Assembly (NCBI GenBank): GCA_002331255.1
Contig: DCZD01000012.1
Location: forward strand, 35,269 to 54,412
Direction: 5' to 3'
DNA: 19,144 nucleotides
Origin: Acidimicrobiaceae bacterium UBA2093
GTDB taxonomy: Bacteria > Actinomycetota > Acidimicrobiia > Acidimicrobiales > Ilumatobacteraceae
The translations under genes were made by a program, and so were the position numbers. The notes beneath the pieces are model-generated. The model did not search any database. It saw only the letters and a list, made by a program, of their open reading frames with translations, and was not told the DNA's origin. Positions 8,206-15,507 of the stretch are shown here, piece after piece. Numbering within the stretch: the stretch's first letter is position 1; each line of letters opens with the position of its first letter.

Positions 8206-11200
8206 ATGGAGTCGACCGACGCGCGTGCTTCTCGGTTGAACACCGACGTGTTTGCCGTAGTAACTGGTGGTGGCACGAGCGGCCATGTGTTGCCGGCCAT
8301 CGCGGTTCTCGAAGCACTCGAAGATGCCGGTGTTGCTAGCGAGCGTCTACGTTTTGTCGGATGTCGTCGAGGTATCGACTCTCGATTGATGTCAAAGACA
8401 CCGTATGAGTCGGTCTTTCTTCCAATCTCAGGGCTACGCCGCAGTATCTCCTTGGGTGCTCTGCGAGACAACATCGCTCTGATCTGGCGATTGTGGAACT
8501 CGACGCGAATGGCTCGTCGACTCATCAATTCGTGGCAACCCCAGATCGTTGTGTCGGTCGGCGGATACGCAAGTGAGCCAATGGCCCGCGCTGCAGTCTC
8601 CCTTGGTGTCCCATTGGTTTGCGTGAGCTACGACCGTACGCCAGGGCTGGCCACTCGTCGGCAAGCAAAACGAGCTGCGGGGTGCGCGGTCGCCTTTCCT
8701 GATTCAGGTCTCCCGCGCGCACATCACACCGGTGCGCCGGTACGTCGTGAAGTGCGAGCGATGGACGCCCTCGCCCGTCGAGAGGTTGCACGACAGGTAC
8801 TTGGTATTCCAAACGACGTCATGCTCGTAACCGTGATGGGCGGCTCTCTTGGGTCTGCGAAATTGAACGATGCATGCCGTGAACTCGTCGAGCGCATGCG
8901 AGACAAATCCACGAGCATCGAGAATCGACGTGTTGGCGTCCTACACCTGTGTGGTGAGCGATTTGCTGACAACGAAAGCGGCGAAGATGAATTCTCTGGT
9001 GTGTGGCGTCGAACAGTCGGCTATGAAGACCGCATTGCAGACGTCTACGCCGCCACTGACGTGTTGGTCGCGCGTGCCGGTGCAAGCACGGTCGCAGAAA
9101 TTGCTGCGGTTGGTATCGCGTCGGTACTTGTTCCGTGGCCAGATGCCGCAGAAGACCATCAGCGCATGAATGCTCGATGGCTGGCAGACGACGGGGCAGC
9201 AGAGTGCATAGAGGAAGAAAGCCTGACAATCGACTTACTCCACGACATCGTCGTTGGACTTCTCTCAGATGTAGACCGTCGACAAGGCCTTGCGCAGCGC
9301 GCACGTCGTTTGGGCGAGGCGTCCAGAAGTGATCGCTTAGTGCGATTCATTAACGATATGGCACGTGAGTCGAAGAGAGCCGACGGACAACGACAGCGCG
9401 TGCATGTTGTCGGCGTGGGTGGCCCGGGTATGAGCGCAGTGGCGACCGTACTTGCGGAGATGGGTCACATGGTCTCGGGATCAGATGTGCGTCGAGCATC
9501 TGTGATGGAGCACCTGGAAGCAGTCGGAGTGAAAGTACTCATCGGCCACAGTCCGACTCATGTCGAAGACGTCGACACGGTCGTGTACTCGACTGCAATT
9601 CCGCTCGACAATGTGGAACTTTCTGCCGCGCGACAAGCAGGTGCCGAAGTCATTCACCGTGGTGACATGCTTGGGCGAATCTGCGCTGAGGCTCGAAGCA
9701 TCGGCGTGGCTGGGACTCATGGCAAGACAACCACGTCCGCCTTGCTCCTGCGGATCCTCGACGATGCGGGTCGTGACCCGTCGTACATAATTGGTGCGGA
9801 AGTGAGCGATACCGGTCGTGGTGCTCGATGGACCGGTGGTGAGTTGCTCATTGTCGAGGCGGACGAAAGTGATGGCACACACGACAAACTTCCGCTCAGT
9901 GGTGTGATTCTCACGAACATCGACCTCGATCATCTTGACCACTTTGGCTCGATCGACGGTCTCGTTGAATCATTCGATCAGTTCCTTGCTCGAGTTCGCG
10001 GCCCAAAGGTCGTGTGTCTCGACGATGTGAATGTTGCTCGACTTTCGACGTTGAACTCCTCAGACCCACTTTTGGTGACATACGGGACGCGTGGCGACGC
10101 AGACTTTGTGCTGTCGGAAGTCAAAGTTGATGATGTCGGTACGTCGTTTCGGGTTACACATGCGACGTCTTCGGTCAGGGTCATGCTTCCTCTCTTCGGT
10201 CATCACAATGCGCTCAACGCAACTGGGGCAATCGCTCTTGCCACGACACTGGGGGTATCGCTCGGTGAAGCCGCAGATTCGTTGGCTCGCTTCGGCGGCG
10301 TCGATAGACGGTTCGTCGAATGTGGATCGGCGTCAGATGTCACCTTCGTAGATGATTATGCCCATGTGCCGACCGAGATTGAGGCGGTGCTCGCGGCTGC
10401 TTCTCAGCGATACGCCCAAAGAGGTCGACTCGTGGCGGTCTTCCAACCGAACAGGTACCACCGAATCGCAGCTATGGCTCATGAATTCGCCGAATGTTTC
10501 TCCGCCGCAGACATCGTGGTCATTGGTGACATCTACGCCTCGGGCACTGCGCCGATACCCGGAGTCACTGGTCATCTGGTCGCTGATGCGGTGCGACCAC
10601 ATCATCAGTCTGGCTCAGTCCACTATGTCGAATCGCGGCGCGAGCTCCCACGCTTCGTCGCAAGACTTCTGCGTTCGGGCGACGTCGTCGTCAGTATGGG
10701 CTGTGGCGACATCGAGGCATTTCCGCGACAAGCCATGGCCGAGCTGGGAGTGGCAGCCGTCAAGACATGGTGTGAATCGAATTCCATTAGTGCAGAACTT
10801 GATGTAAATGTCGGAGCGCTCACCACCTATCGGGTGGGAGGAACGGCGCGACTAGTGGTTACCCCGCAAAATGGCGATGAGGTGCGAAAGCTCGCAGGCC
10901 ATATTCCGTCGACGGTGCCGGTGTACGTGATGGGTAATGGCAGCAACACTCTGGTGAGCGACAGTGGTTTTGACGGAGTGGTGATTCATACACCCAATTC
11001 CGCTTCGGTCACAGAAGGTTCCGACATCGACTACACCTTCGACAATGGTCGGTGCATAGCGACGGTTGAAGCCGGTATGAAGTTGCCGATCTTTGCGAGA
11101 CGAACAGTTTCAGAGGGTTGGTGCGGAGCCGAATGGATGGTCGGTGTGCCAGGAACCCTGGGTGGTGCAGTTCGCATGAACGCCGGTGGCCATGGCTCGG

Positions 11201-11778
11201 ACATGGCGACATCGGTGGTCGATGTCGAAGTCATTGATGTTGTGTCGGGGCACACGGCATGGATTCCCGCATCTGATGTTGGGTTCAGGTTCCGGCATTC
11301 CTCGCTTGACGACATGCACCTCGTCTCGCGTGTACGCATCGCACTTCATGCATCCTCATCGGCTTCTCATGATTGCAATGAGGAGATCTCAGGAATCGTG
11401 AGTTGGCGACGCGAACATCAACCAGGTGGACAAAACGCCGGATCTGTATTCGTGAACCCTGCCGAAGGTGACGGATCTGCCGGAGCGCTCATCGATTCGC
11501 TTGGTCTTCGCGGTTGGCGACATGGCTCTGCCGTCGTGTCAGAGCGCCACGCGAACTTCATTCAGTCCGACCAAGGTGGTTCTGCCGACGACGTGATCGC
11601 TGTCATGCGACACGTGCAGGCGAGGGTGTACGAAGAAGCAGGCATCGTTCTTCGGAGCGAAATCAAGCTGCTCGGTTTCGCCGACGACGATGTGTGGCAG
11701 TTCTCGCGTCGCGACTCATACGCACTGGATGACGACGATGCGAACCAAGCGCGGGCAAGACTGTTGCGGCACCTATGA
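8206..11778 (+). CDS. murG-murC-murB: MurG-MurC-MurB trifunctional fusion protein
   Basis: One uninterrupted frame of about 1190 residues holds three complete peptidoglycan enzymes in dcw gene order. Residues 1-about 383 are MurG, the lipid II-forming GlcNAc transferase: GGGTSGH at 21-27, SVGGYASEP, ARAGASTVAEI ending at Glu298, and DHQRMNA at 317-323. Residues about 398-842 are MurC, the L-Ala ligase: GVGGPGMS at 403-410, P-loop GTHGKTTT with Lys507, EADESDGTH, NIDLDHLDHFGS, GHHNALNATGA. Residues about 848-1157 are MurB, the FAD-dependent UDP-GlcNAc-enolpyruvate reductase: TTYRVGG, GNGSNTLVSD, VPGTLGGAVRMNAGG, NAGSVFVNP with Ser1080, and Glu1152 in SEIKLLG. Linkers are only about 10-15 residues. 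A polar tail of about 30 residues follows MurB. The frame is also open upstream into ftsW. I chose ATG 8206 (GTG 8200 is an alternative) because the MurG fold begins near residue 16. It overlaps ftsQ by ATGA. Confidence 0.93.
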   Translation: MESTDARASRLNTDVFAVVTGGGTSGHVLPAIAVLEALEDAGVASERLRFVGCRRGIDSRLMSKTPYESVFLPISGLRRSISLGALRDNIALIWRLWNSTRMARRLINSWQPQIVVSVGGYASEPMARAAVSLGVPLVCVSYDRTPGLATRRQAKRAAGCAVAFPDSGLPRAHHTGAPVRREVRAMDALARREVARQVLGIPNDVMLVTVMGGSLGSAKLNDACRELVERMRDKSTSIENRRVGVLHLCGERFADNESGEDEFSGVWRRTVGYEDRIADVYAATDVLVARAGASTVAEIAAVGIASVLVPWPDAAEDHQRMNARWLADDGAAECIEEESLTIDLLHDIVVGLLSDVDRRQGLAQRARRLGEASRSDRLVRFINDMARESKRADGQRQRVHVVGVGGPGMSAVATVLAEMGHMVSGSDVRRASVMEHLEAVGVKVLIGHSPTHVEDVDTVVYSTAIPLDNVELSAARQAGAEVIHRGDMLGRICAEARSIGVAGTHGKTTTSALLLRILDDAGRDPSYIIGAEVSDTGRGARWTGGELLIVEADESDGTHDKLPLSGVILTNIDLDHLDHFGSIDGLVESFDQFLARVRGPKVVCLDDVNVARLSTLNSSDPLLVTYGTRGDADFVLSEVKVDDVGTSFRVTHATSSVRVMLPLFGHHNALNATGAIALATTLGVSLGEAADSLARFGGVDRRFVECGSASDVTFVDDYAHVPTEIEAVLAAASQRYAQRGRLVAVFQPNRYHRIAAMAHEFAECFSAADIVVIGDIYASGTAPIPGVTGHLVADAVRPHHQSGSVHYVESRRELPRFVARLLRSGDVVVSMGCGDIEAFPRQAMAELGVAAVKTWCESNSISAELDVNVGALTTYRVGGTARLVVTPQNGDEVRKLAGHIPSTVPVYVMGNGSNTLVSDSGFDGVVIHTPNSASVTEGSDIDYTFDNGRCIATVEAGMKLPIFARRTVSEGWCGAEWMVGVPGTLGGAVRMNAGGHGSDMATSVVDVEVIDVVSGHTAWIPASDVGFRFRHSSLDDMHLVSRVRIALHASSSASHDCNEEISGIVSWRREHQPGGQNAGSVFVNPAEGDGSAGALIDSLGLRGWRHGSAVVSERHANFIQSDQGGSADDVIAVMRHVQARVYEEAGIVLRSEIKLLGFADDDVWQFSRRDSYALDDDDANQARARLLRHL

Positions 11779-12935
11779 GCCGCGACGAGACCCCAATTGA
11801 ACCACCGACCGACGAGACCGCGGTCACTGATGTGCCTGCGGACGTATTGGGGGAGCTGTCCTCGTTGCTCGGTGTCGAGGCGTCGACCACGACAGACGTG
11901 AAGTCGACAGCGGAGCCGGCGGAAGCGGGGACCGAGACCGTTCACGCAGCATCACATGAGTCGGCGCGAGAAGCAGTTGTCATCGTTGATGAATCCGTCG
12001 CGGTTGATGAGTCGGACGATGTCGTTGGTTCCCGTGCAGGCACGCGGCCAGAGGCGTCGGGTATCGCGGGGGACCGATCGATGGTGCTCCATGATGCAGT
12101 CGTCGTCATCGACGATGAATCACATGGTTCGACCGTCGTCGTGGACGCCGACCAAGTTGGTCGAGTGGTCATCGTGGACGATGACCAGCCAGACCCCCGA
12201 TTCGAAGAGCGACGCGAGAAGATGCGTCGGCGTGACCTGCGGAAACGGGTCCGCTGGGTGTACGCCGCCGGAGTCGCTATCGGCGTTTTCGTAGTGCTCG
12301 TGGTGGTGCTCGCATCGCCGCTGTTCTCCGTGCGTGACATCACCATTGATGGTCGCGTGTATGTCGATGAGAACACGATCGAGAAAGCGACCGACGCGCT
12401 GAAGGGAGTATCGGTGTTCTCGGCCGATGTCGAGCGGGTCGAGGCGATCATTCGGGAAGATCCATGGGTCGAAGATGTCCGAGTCGACACACATTTTCCG
12501 GCATCAGCGGTGATCGAAATTGACGAACGCGCGCCCGTCGTGTGGTTCGCAGGTTCAGATAACAAGGCTCGCGTCATCGATTCGGACGGAGTCGTCATCA
12601 CGGTCCTTGATGGTTGGCCCACTGGTTATCTGCAGATCGTTGGTACTGGCCCGAACGTAGAGCCAGGAGTGAAGGCGGATCAGGTGTATCGAGCAGTCGC
12701 TCAACTCGTCACGGCTCTACCCGCTGAGATCAAGCCAAAAGTGCGCGATGTCGGTGTGACTGGAACCGGAGAAATCACCCTGACATTGAAGAGCGGCACG
12801 CTCATTCGATTTGGCCAACCCACCGATCTGCAGGACAAGTTGGTGGCTGTCGTCGTGTTGTTGCGTCGACAAGACCCTGCAGATTTGGCTGCAATCGATG
12901 TGTCCACTGGCGATGTGACGGTCCAAACTCGTTAG
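11775..12935 (+). CDS. ftsQ: Cell division protein FtsQ (POTRA domain)
   Basis: A 386-residue bitopic membrane protein that links FtsL/FtsB to the septal synthase. Residues 1-about 155 are a long, strongly acidic cytoplasmic region with repeated Val-rich/Asp-rich stretches. A basic patch (RRRDLRKRVRW) precedes the membrane helix at about 163-183 (YAAGVAIGVFVVLVVVLASPL). The POTRA domain follows (SVRDITIDGRVYVDENTIE through PWVEDVRVDTHFPASAVIEI), then the FtsQ-type beta domain (RAPVVWFAGSDNKARVIDSDG). The start is ATG 11775, overlapping the murB stop. No clear ribosome site is seen, so translation probably depends on coupling. As usual in actinobacteria, no ftsA follows. Function is secure; the acidic tail is unexplained. 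Confidence 0.92.
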   Translation: MSRDETPIEPPTDETAVTDVPADVLGELSSLLGVEASTTTDVKSTAEPAEAGTETVHAASHESAREAVVIVDESVAVDESDDVVGSRAGTRPEASGIAGDRSMVLHDAVVVIDDESHGSTVVVDADQVGRVVIVDDDQPDPRFEERREKMRRRDLRKRVRWVYAAGVAIGVFVVLVVVLASPLFSVRDITIDGRVYVDENTIEKATDALKGVSVFSADVERVEAIIREDPWVEDVRVDTHFPASAVIEIDERAPVVWFAGSDNKARVIDSDGVVITVLDGWPTGYLQIVGTGPNVEPGVKADQVYRAVAQLVTALPAEIKPKVRDVGVTGTGEITLTLKSGTLIRFGQPTDLQDKLVAVVVLLRRQDPADLAAIDVSTGDVTVQTR

Positions 12936-13030
12936 AGAAATCCACAGAACTCAGAAAAATCAGCCTGTGAACGGTCTTTCAGAGGTCGAATTTCCACACT
13001 TCCGTTGCGTCTTGTGTAAGCATTGACCCA

Positions 13031-13049
13031 CTCCCGTGACAACACGGAG
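13031..13049 (+). promoter_or_regulatory. Hairpin in the ftsZ leader
   Basis: CCGTG (13034-13038) pairs with CACGG (13043-13047) around the tetraloop ACAA. With one bulged C the stem can instead extend to CTC/GAG. It ends 6 bases before the GGAGG ribosome site of ftsZ and could affect ribosome access. No uridine run follows, so it is not a terminator. Confidence 0.3.
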
Positions 13050-13055
13050 CTGCTT

Positions 13056-13060
13056 GGAGG
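13056..13060 (+). promoter_or_regulatory. Ribosome binding site of ftsZ
   Basis: GGAGG lies 9 bases before ATG 13070, with a second purine run (aggggc) between. It is a strong site that fixes the ftsZ start. Confidence 0.8.
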
Positions 13061-13069
13061 TAGGGGCCG

Positions 13070-14164
13070 ATGGCCGGAGCACCACAGAACTATTTAGCCG
13101 TCATCAAAGTTATTGGTGTCGGAGGCGGTGGCGTGAACGCCGTCAACCGCATGATCGATGCCGGTTTGCGCGGAGTCGAGTTCGTCGCAGTGAATACCGA
13201 CGCTCAGGCGTTGCTGATGAGTGACGCAGACGTGAAGCTCGACATCGGTCGAGAACTGACTCGTGGGCTAGGCGCAGGGTCCGACCCCGAGGTTGGCCGC
13301 GCGGCCGCAGAGGCACATCGAGACGAAATCGAAGAGCTCATTCACGGCGCAGACATGGTGTTCATCACCGCCGGCGAAGGAGGTGGCACCGGCACTGGTG
13401 CCGCTCCCGTGATCGCAGAGATTGCCCGCTCGCTCGGTGCGCTCACCATCGGTGTAGTTACGCGACCGTTTGCATTTGAGGGGCGCCGCCGTGCAGTGCA
13501 AGCTGACAACGGAATCCAAAGATTGAAAGAGAAAGTCGACACGCTCATCGTCATCCCGAATGACCGACTGTTGACCGTCGCAAATGACAAGACATCGCTC
13601 GTCAATGCCTTCAAGATGGCCGACGAAGTTCTGTTGCAAGGTGTGGCTGGCATCACTGGTCTCATCACGACACCTGGTCTCATCAACACCGACTTTGCAG
13701 ACGTGAAGATGATCCTGTCGAATGCGGGCTCGGCACTTATGGGAATCGGTGTCGCCAGTGGCGATAATCGGGCCTCCGTCGCGGCAAAGACCGCCATCTC
13801 GAGTCCGATGCTCGAGGCGGCGATCGATGGTGCGAAGGGAATCTTGTTGAACATCACCGGTCCATCGAGCATGGGACTTTTCGAAGTGAACGCCGCCGCC
13901 GAAGTGGTGCATGGTGTCGCGCATCAAGACGCAAACATCATCTTCGGAACTGTCATCGATGATGAAATGGGCGACGAGATCAAGGTCACCGTCATTGCGG
14001 CCGGTTTCGAGCGCTGGGATGCAGGTCCTGGTCTCGGTGCCCGACGTGCTTCCTCGGGCGTCGATCCGCGCCCATCGAGCGCTCGTGACATCTTCGCCGA
14101 CCTCGACGGGGACCCGCTCGATGATGACGACGACGGATTCGACGTTCCGTCATTCCTCAAGTGA
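13070..14164 (+). CDS. ftsZ: Cell division GTPase FtsZ
   Basis: A 364-residue tubulin-like GTPase that forms the cytokinetic ring. The nucleotide-binding start is GVGGGGVNAVNRMI. The tubulin signature GGGTGTG is at 104-110 within GEGGGTGTGAAPVIAEIA. The synergy (T7) loop NTDFADVK has N206, D208 and D211, matching the residues that complete the active site of the neighbouring subunit. The C-terminal linker (about 322-350) is short. It ends in an acidic run and the conserved tail GFDVPSFLK, the usual docking site for SepF and other partners. The start has a good GGAGG site. The gene order ftsQ-ftsZ-yggS-sepF without ftsA suggests SepF is the membrane anchor. Identification is secure. Confidence 0.98.
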   Translation: MAGAPQNYLAVIKVIGVGGGGVNAVNRMIDAGLRGVEFVAVNTDAQALLMSDADVKLDIGRELTRGLGAGSDPEVGRAAAEAHRDEIEELIHGADMVFITAGEGGGTGTGAAPVIAEIARSLGALTIGVVTRPFAFEGRRRAVQADNGIQRLKEKVDTLIVIPNDRLLTVANDKTSLVNAFKMADEVLLQGVAGITGLITTPGLINTDFADVKMILSNAGSALMGIGVASGDNRASVAAKTAISSPMLEAAIDGAKGILLNITGPSSMGLFEVNAAAEVVHGVAHQDANIIFGTVIDDEMGDEIKVTVIAAGFERWDAGPGLGARRASSGVDPRPSSARDIFADLDGDPLDDDDDGFDVPSFLK

Positions 14165-14188
14165 CTCACTGACGAATTCGACTGCCAC

Positions 14189-14203
14189 GAGCGATGCTCG
14201 CTC
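14189..14203 (+). promoter_or_regulatory. Perfect inverted repeat around the yggS start codon
   Basis: GAGCGA (14189-14194) pairs with TCGCTC (14198-14203) around the loop TGC. The ATG 14194-14196 spans the stem-loop boundary. No Shine-Dalgarno sequence is visible upstream. This suggests weak or coupled translation initiation, but a chance repeat in GC-rich DNA is possible. Confidence 0.35.
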
Positions 14204-14868
14204 CTCAGGACGTCACAGACAACATTGCGCGAGTGCGTGCGCGCCTCGACGAGTTGTCAACCTCGCATGTTTCTCTCGTGGCCGTGACAAAGACGTGGCC
14301 ACGAGAGGCAATGGAAGCAGCGTCACGCGCTGGCGTCGACGGACTCGGCGAGAACTACGCTCAAGAGCTCATCGGTAAGGTCGGATCAGGTCGGGGAGAC
14401 CTTGCGCCGGTTCATTTCATCGGTGCGCTTCAGTCGAACAAGATTAAGTCGCTCGTTCCACACGTGGATGTGTGGCAGTCGATTGACCGCACCTCGCTTC
14501 TTCGGGAAGTCGGTCGCCGTCATCGCACTTGGCGCGAAAGTGGTGGTGCGGCCGGGCGGCCGCGGGTGCTGCTGCAGGTCAATACAACGGGGGAAGACAG
14601 CAAGGCTGGTTGTGCCCCACGTGATCTGGATGACCTCCGCGAGGTGGCAATGGCGGAGCATTGTGAGGTTGTCGGGCTCATGACAGTCGGGCCCACAGAC
14701 GGCAATCCTGGCGGTACGGAACGAGCCTTTCGGACGTTGCGAGCATTGGTCGACCAGCACGGGTTCGCTGAGTGCTCGATGGGCATGACAGGCGACTTCG
14801 AGTTGGCCGTGTCGCTTGGTTCGACCATGGTGCGCATTGGAAGCGCGATATTTGGCGTACGCCACTGA
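14194..14868 (+). CDS. yggS: PLP homeostasis protein YggS/YlmE (PLPBP family)
   Basis: A 224-residue protein with the PLP-binding TIM-barrel fold of alanine racemases but no second domain. The family buffers pyridoxal phosphate and affects amino acid balance; it has no established enzyme reaction. Motifs are LVAVTK with Lys33 as the Schiff-base lysine, GENYAQEL, HFIGALQSNKIK, LLQVNTTGEDSKAG, GLMTVGP, and MGMTGDFELAVSLGSTMVRIGSAIFG, which holds the phosphate-binding residues (SMGMS is usual; here MGMTGD). It lies 29 bases after ftsZ, the usual neighbourhood. The pgeF/ylmD gene that often separates ftsZ from yggS is missing. The start is the first in-frame ATG and gives a normal N-terminus, although no ribosome site is seen. 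Confidence 0.93.
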   Translation: MLAPQDVTDNIARVRARLDELSTSHVSLVAVTKTWPREAMEAASRAGVDGLGENYAQELIGKVGSGRGDLAPVHFIGALQSNKIKSLVPHVDVWQSIDRTSLLREVGRRHRTWRESGGAAGRPRVLLQVNTTGEDSKAGCAPRDLDDLREVAMAEHCEVVGLMTVGPTDGNPGGTERAFRTLRALVDQHGFAECSMGMTGDFELAVSLGSTMVRIGSAIFGVRH

Positions 14869-14885
14869 CGACAAACGGACGTCCG
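14853..14885 (+). repeat. Two perfect palindromes at the yggS 3' end
   Basis: TGGCGTACGCCA (14853-14864) overlaps the last codons of yggS, and CGGACGTCCG (14876-14885) follows its stop. Both are perfect palindromes without a spacer loop, so they suit dimeric protein binding better than RNA hairpins. No T-run follows. The function is unknown. Confidence 0.35.
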
Positions 14886-14951
14886 CGTGGACTTCTGGAC
14901 TGAGAAAGTGATGGCCGCTGCACACTCCGCCACTCGCGGAACACCTTGGGT

Positions 14952-14957
14952 TAGCCT
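14952..14957 (+). promoter_or_regulatory. Possible -10 element of a leaderless sepF promoter
   Basis: TAGCCT fits the actinobacterial TANNNT -10 pattern. Six bases lie between it and ATG 14964, so transcription could begin at or next to the start codon. No Shine-Dalgarno sequence precedes sepF, which fits leaderless expression. No good -35 is seen. The same hexamer occurs before the last gene (18969). Confidence 0.45.
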
Positions 14958-14963
14958 GTGGTC

Positions 14964-15494
14964 ATGTCGATGTGGCGACGAGCAATGGAATATCTCGGAC
15001 TGACGGGAGATGACACCTACGACGACTACGACTTGTCGCAGGAGTACGAGCGTCCGTTGCGTGGTCGAGGGGGTGTCGACCCGACAGGTGGTCGCGGTCG
15101 TGGTTATGCACCCGAATATGTGGATGACATCAGTCGACCTGCACCTCGGCCGATGCGTGATGACAGTATGCCGATTCGTCGCCCCGACGACTCTGGGTTG
15201 CAGGTGCGTCCGGTCGGAGCACCGCGTACTTCAACCGTTCGTGCCGTACCTTCTGCCGGTGCCGAGCCTGTCACTGTGCGGCCGCGTCAGTTCAACCAGG
15301 CACAAGAAGTCGCAGATCACTTCAAAGAAGGTCAGCCAGTCATCGTGAATCTCGAGGGCGCCGACCGTGAGATGTCGCGTCGCATCATCGACTTTGCAAG
15401 TGGCCTGTGTTACGGGCTTGGCGGAACGATGGAGAAAGTCGGCAGTGGTGTGTATCTGCTGAAGCCAACGTCGTATTCCTCAGACCGACACTGA
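14964..15494 (+). CDS. sepF: Cell division protein SepF
   Basis: A 176-residue FtsZ-binding membrane anchor. The N-terminus MSMWRRAMEYLGL is the expected amphipathic membrane-targeting helix. It is followed by an acidic/Tyr patch and a disordered Arg/Pro/Gly linker (about residues 20-95). The SepF core (about 98-170) reads VRPRQFNQAQEVADHFKEGQ, then PVIVNLEGADREMSRRIIDFASG, then a VGSGVYLLKP ending. GTG 14958 and ATG 14970 are alternative starts. ATG 14964 is chosen because it begins the helix and lies a TANNNT distance from TAGCCT. SepF binds the FtsZ C-terminal tail and, without FtsA, probably tethers the Z ring to the membrane. The 95-base gap from yggS suggests its own promoter. Confidence 0.93.
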   Translation: MSMWRRAMEYLGLTGDDTYDDYDLSQEYERPLRGRGGVDPTGGRGRGYAPEYVDDISRPAPRPMRDDSMPIRRPDDSGLQVRPVGAPRTSTVRAVPSAGAEPVTVRPRQFNQAQEVADHFKEGQPVIVNLEGADREMSRRIIDFASGLCYGLGGTMEKVGSGVYLLKPTSYSSDRH

Positions 15495-15507
15495 CAGCGA
15501 CGACGTC

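Larger units (their letters stand above)
12936..13069 (+). promoter_or_regulatory. ftsQ-ftsZ intergenic region, likely ftsZ leader and promoter
   Basis: This 134-base gap is the longest between complete genes before ileS and is richer in A and T than its surroundings. It holds two TCCACA elements (12941-12946 and 12993-12998) in DnaA-box-like contexts with two mismatches each, and a hairpin near the ribosome site. ftsZ usually has its own promoter in dcw clusters. I cannot pick one convincing -35/-10 pair: TTGACC at 13024 has no good -10 downstream. The region is offered as regulatory from position and content. Confidence 0.5.

Noticed and set aside
11942..12622. 226-codon open frame on the minus strand opposite ftsQ
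   Set aside because: It mirrors the codon bias of the acidic FtsQ tail, has a low-complexity Ser/Thr/Arg product with no family features, and no ribosome site.
13268..13927. Long minus-strand open frames (219 and 176 codons) opposite ftsZ
   Set aside because: Both lie wholly inside highly conserved ftsZ, have no recognisable motifs, and are typical shadows in GC-rich DNA.
14911..15003. 30-codon open frame overlapping the sepF start in another frame
   Set aside because: It has only a weak purine run before it and no recognisable product; a regulatory upstream frame cannot be supported from sequence alone.
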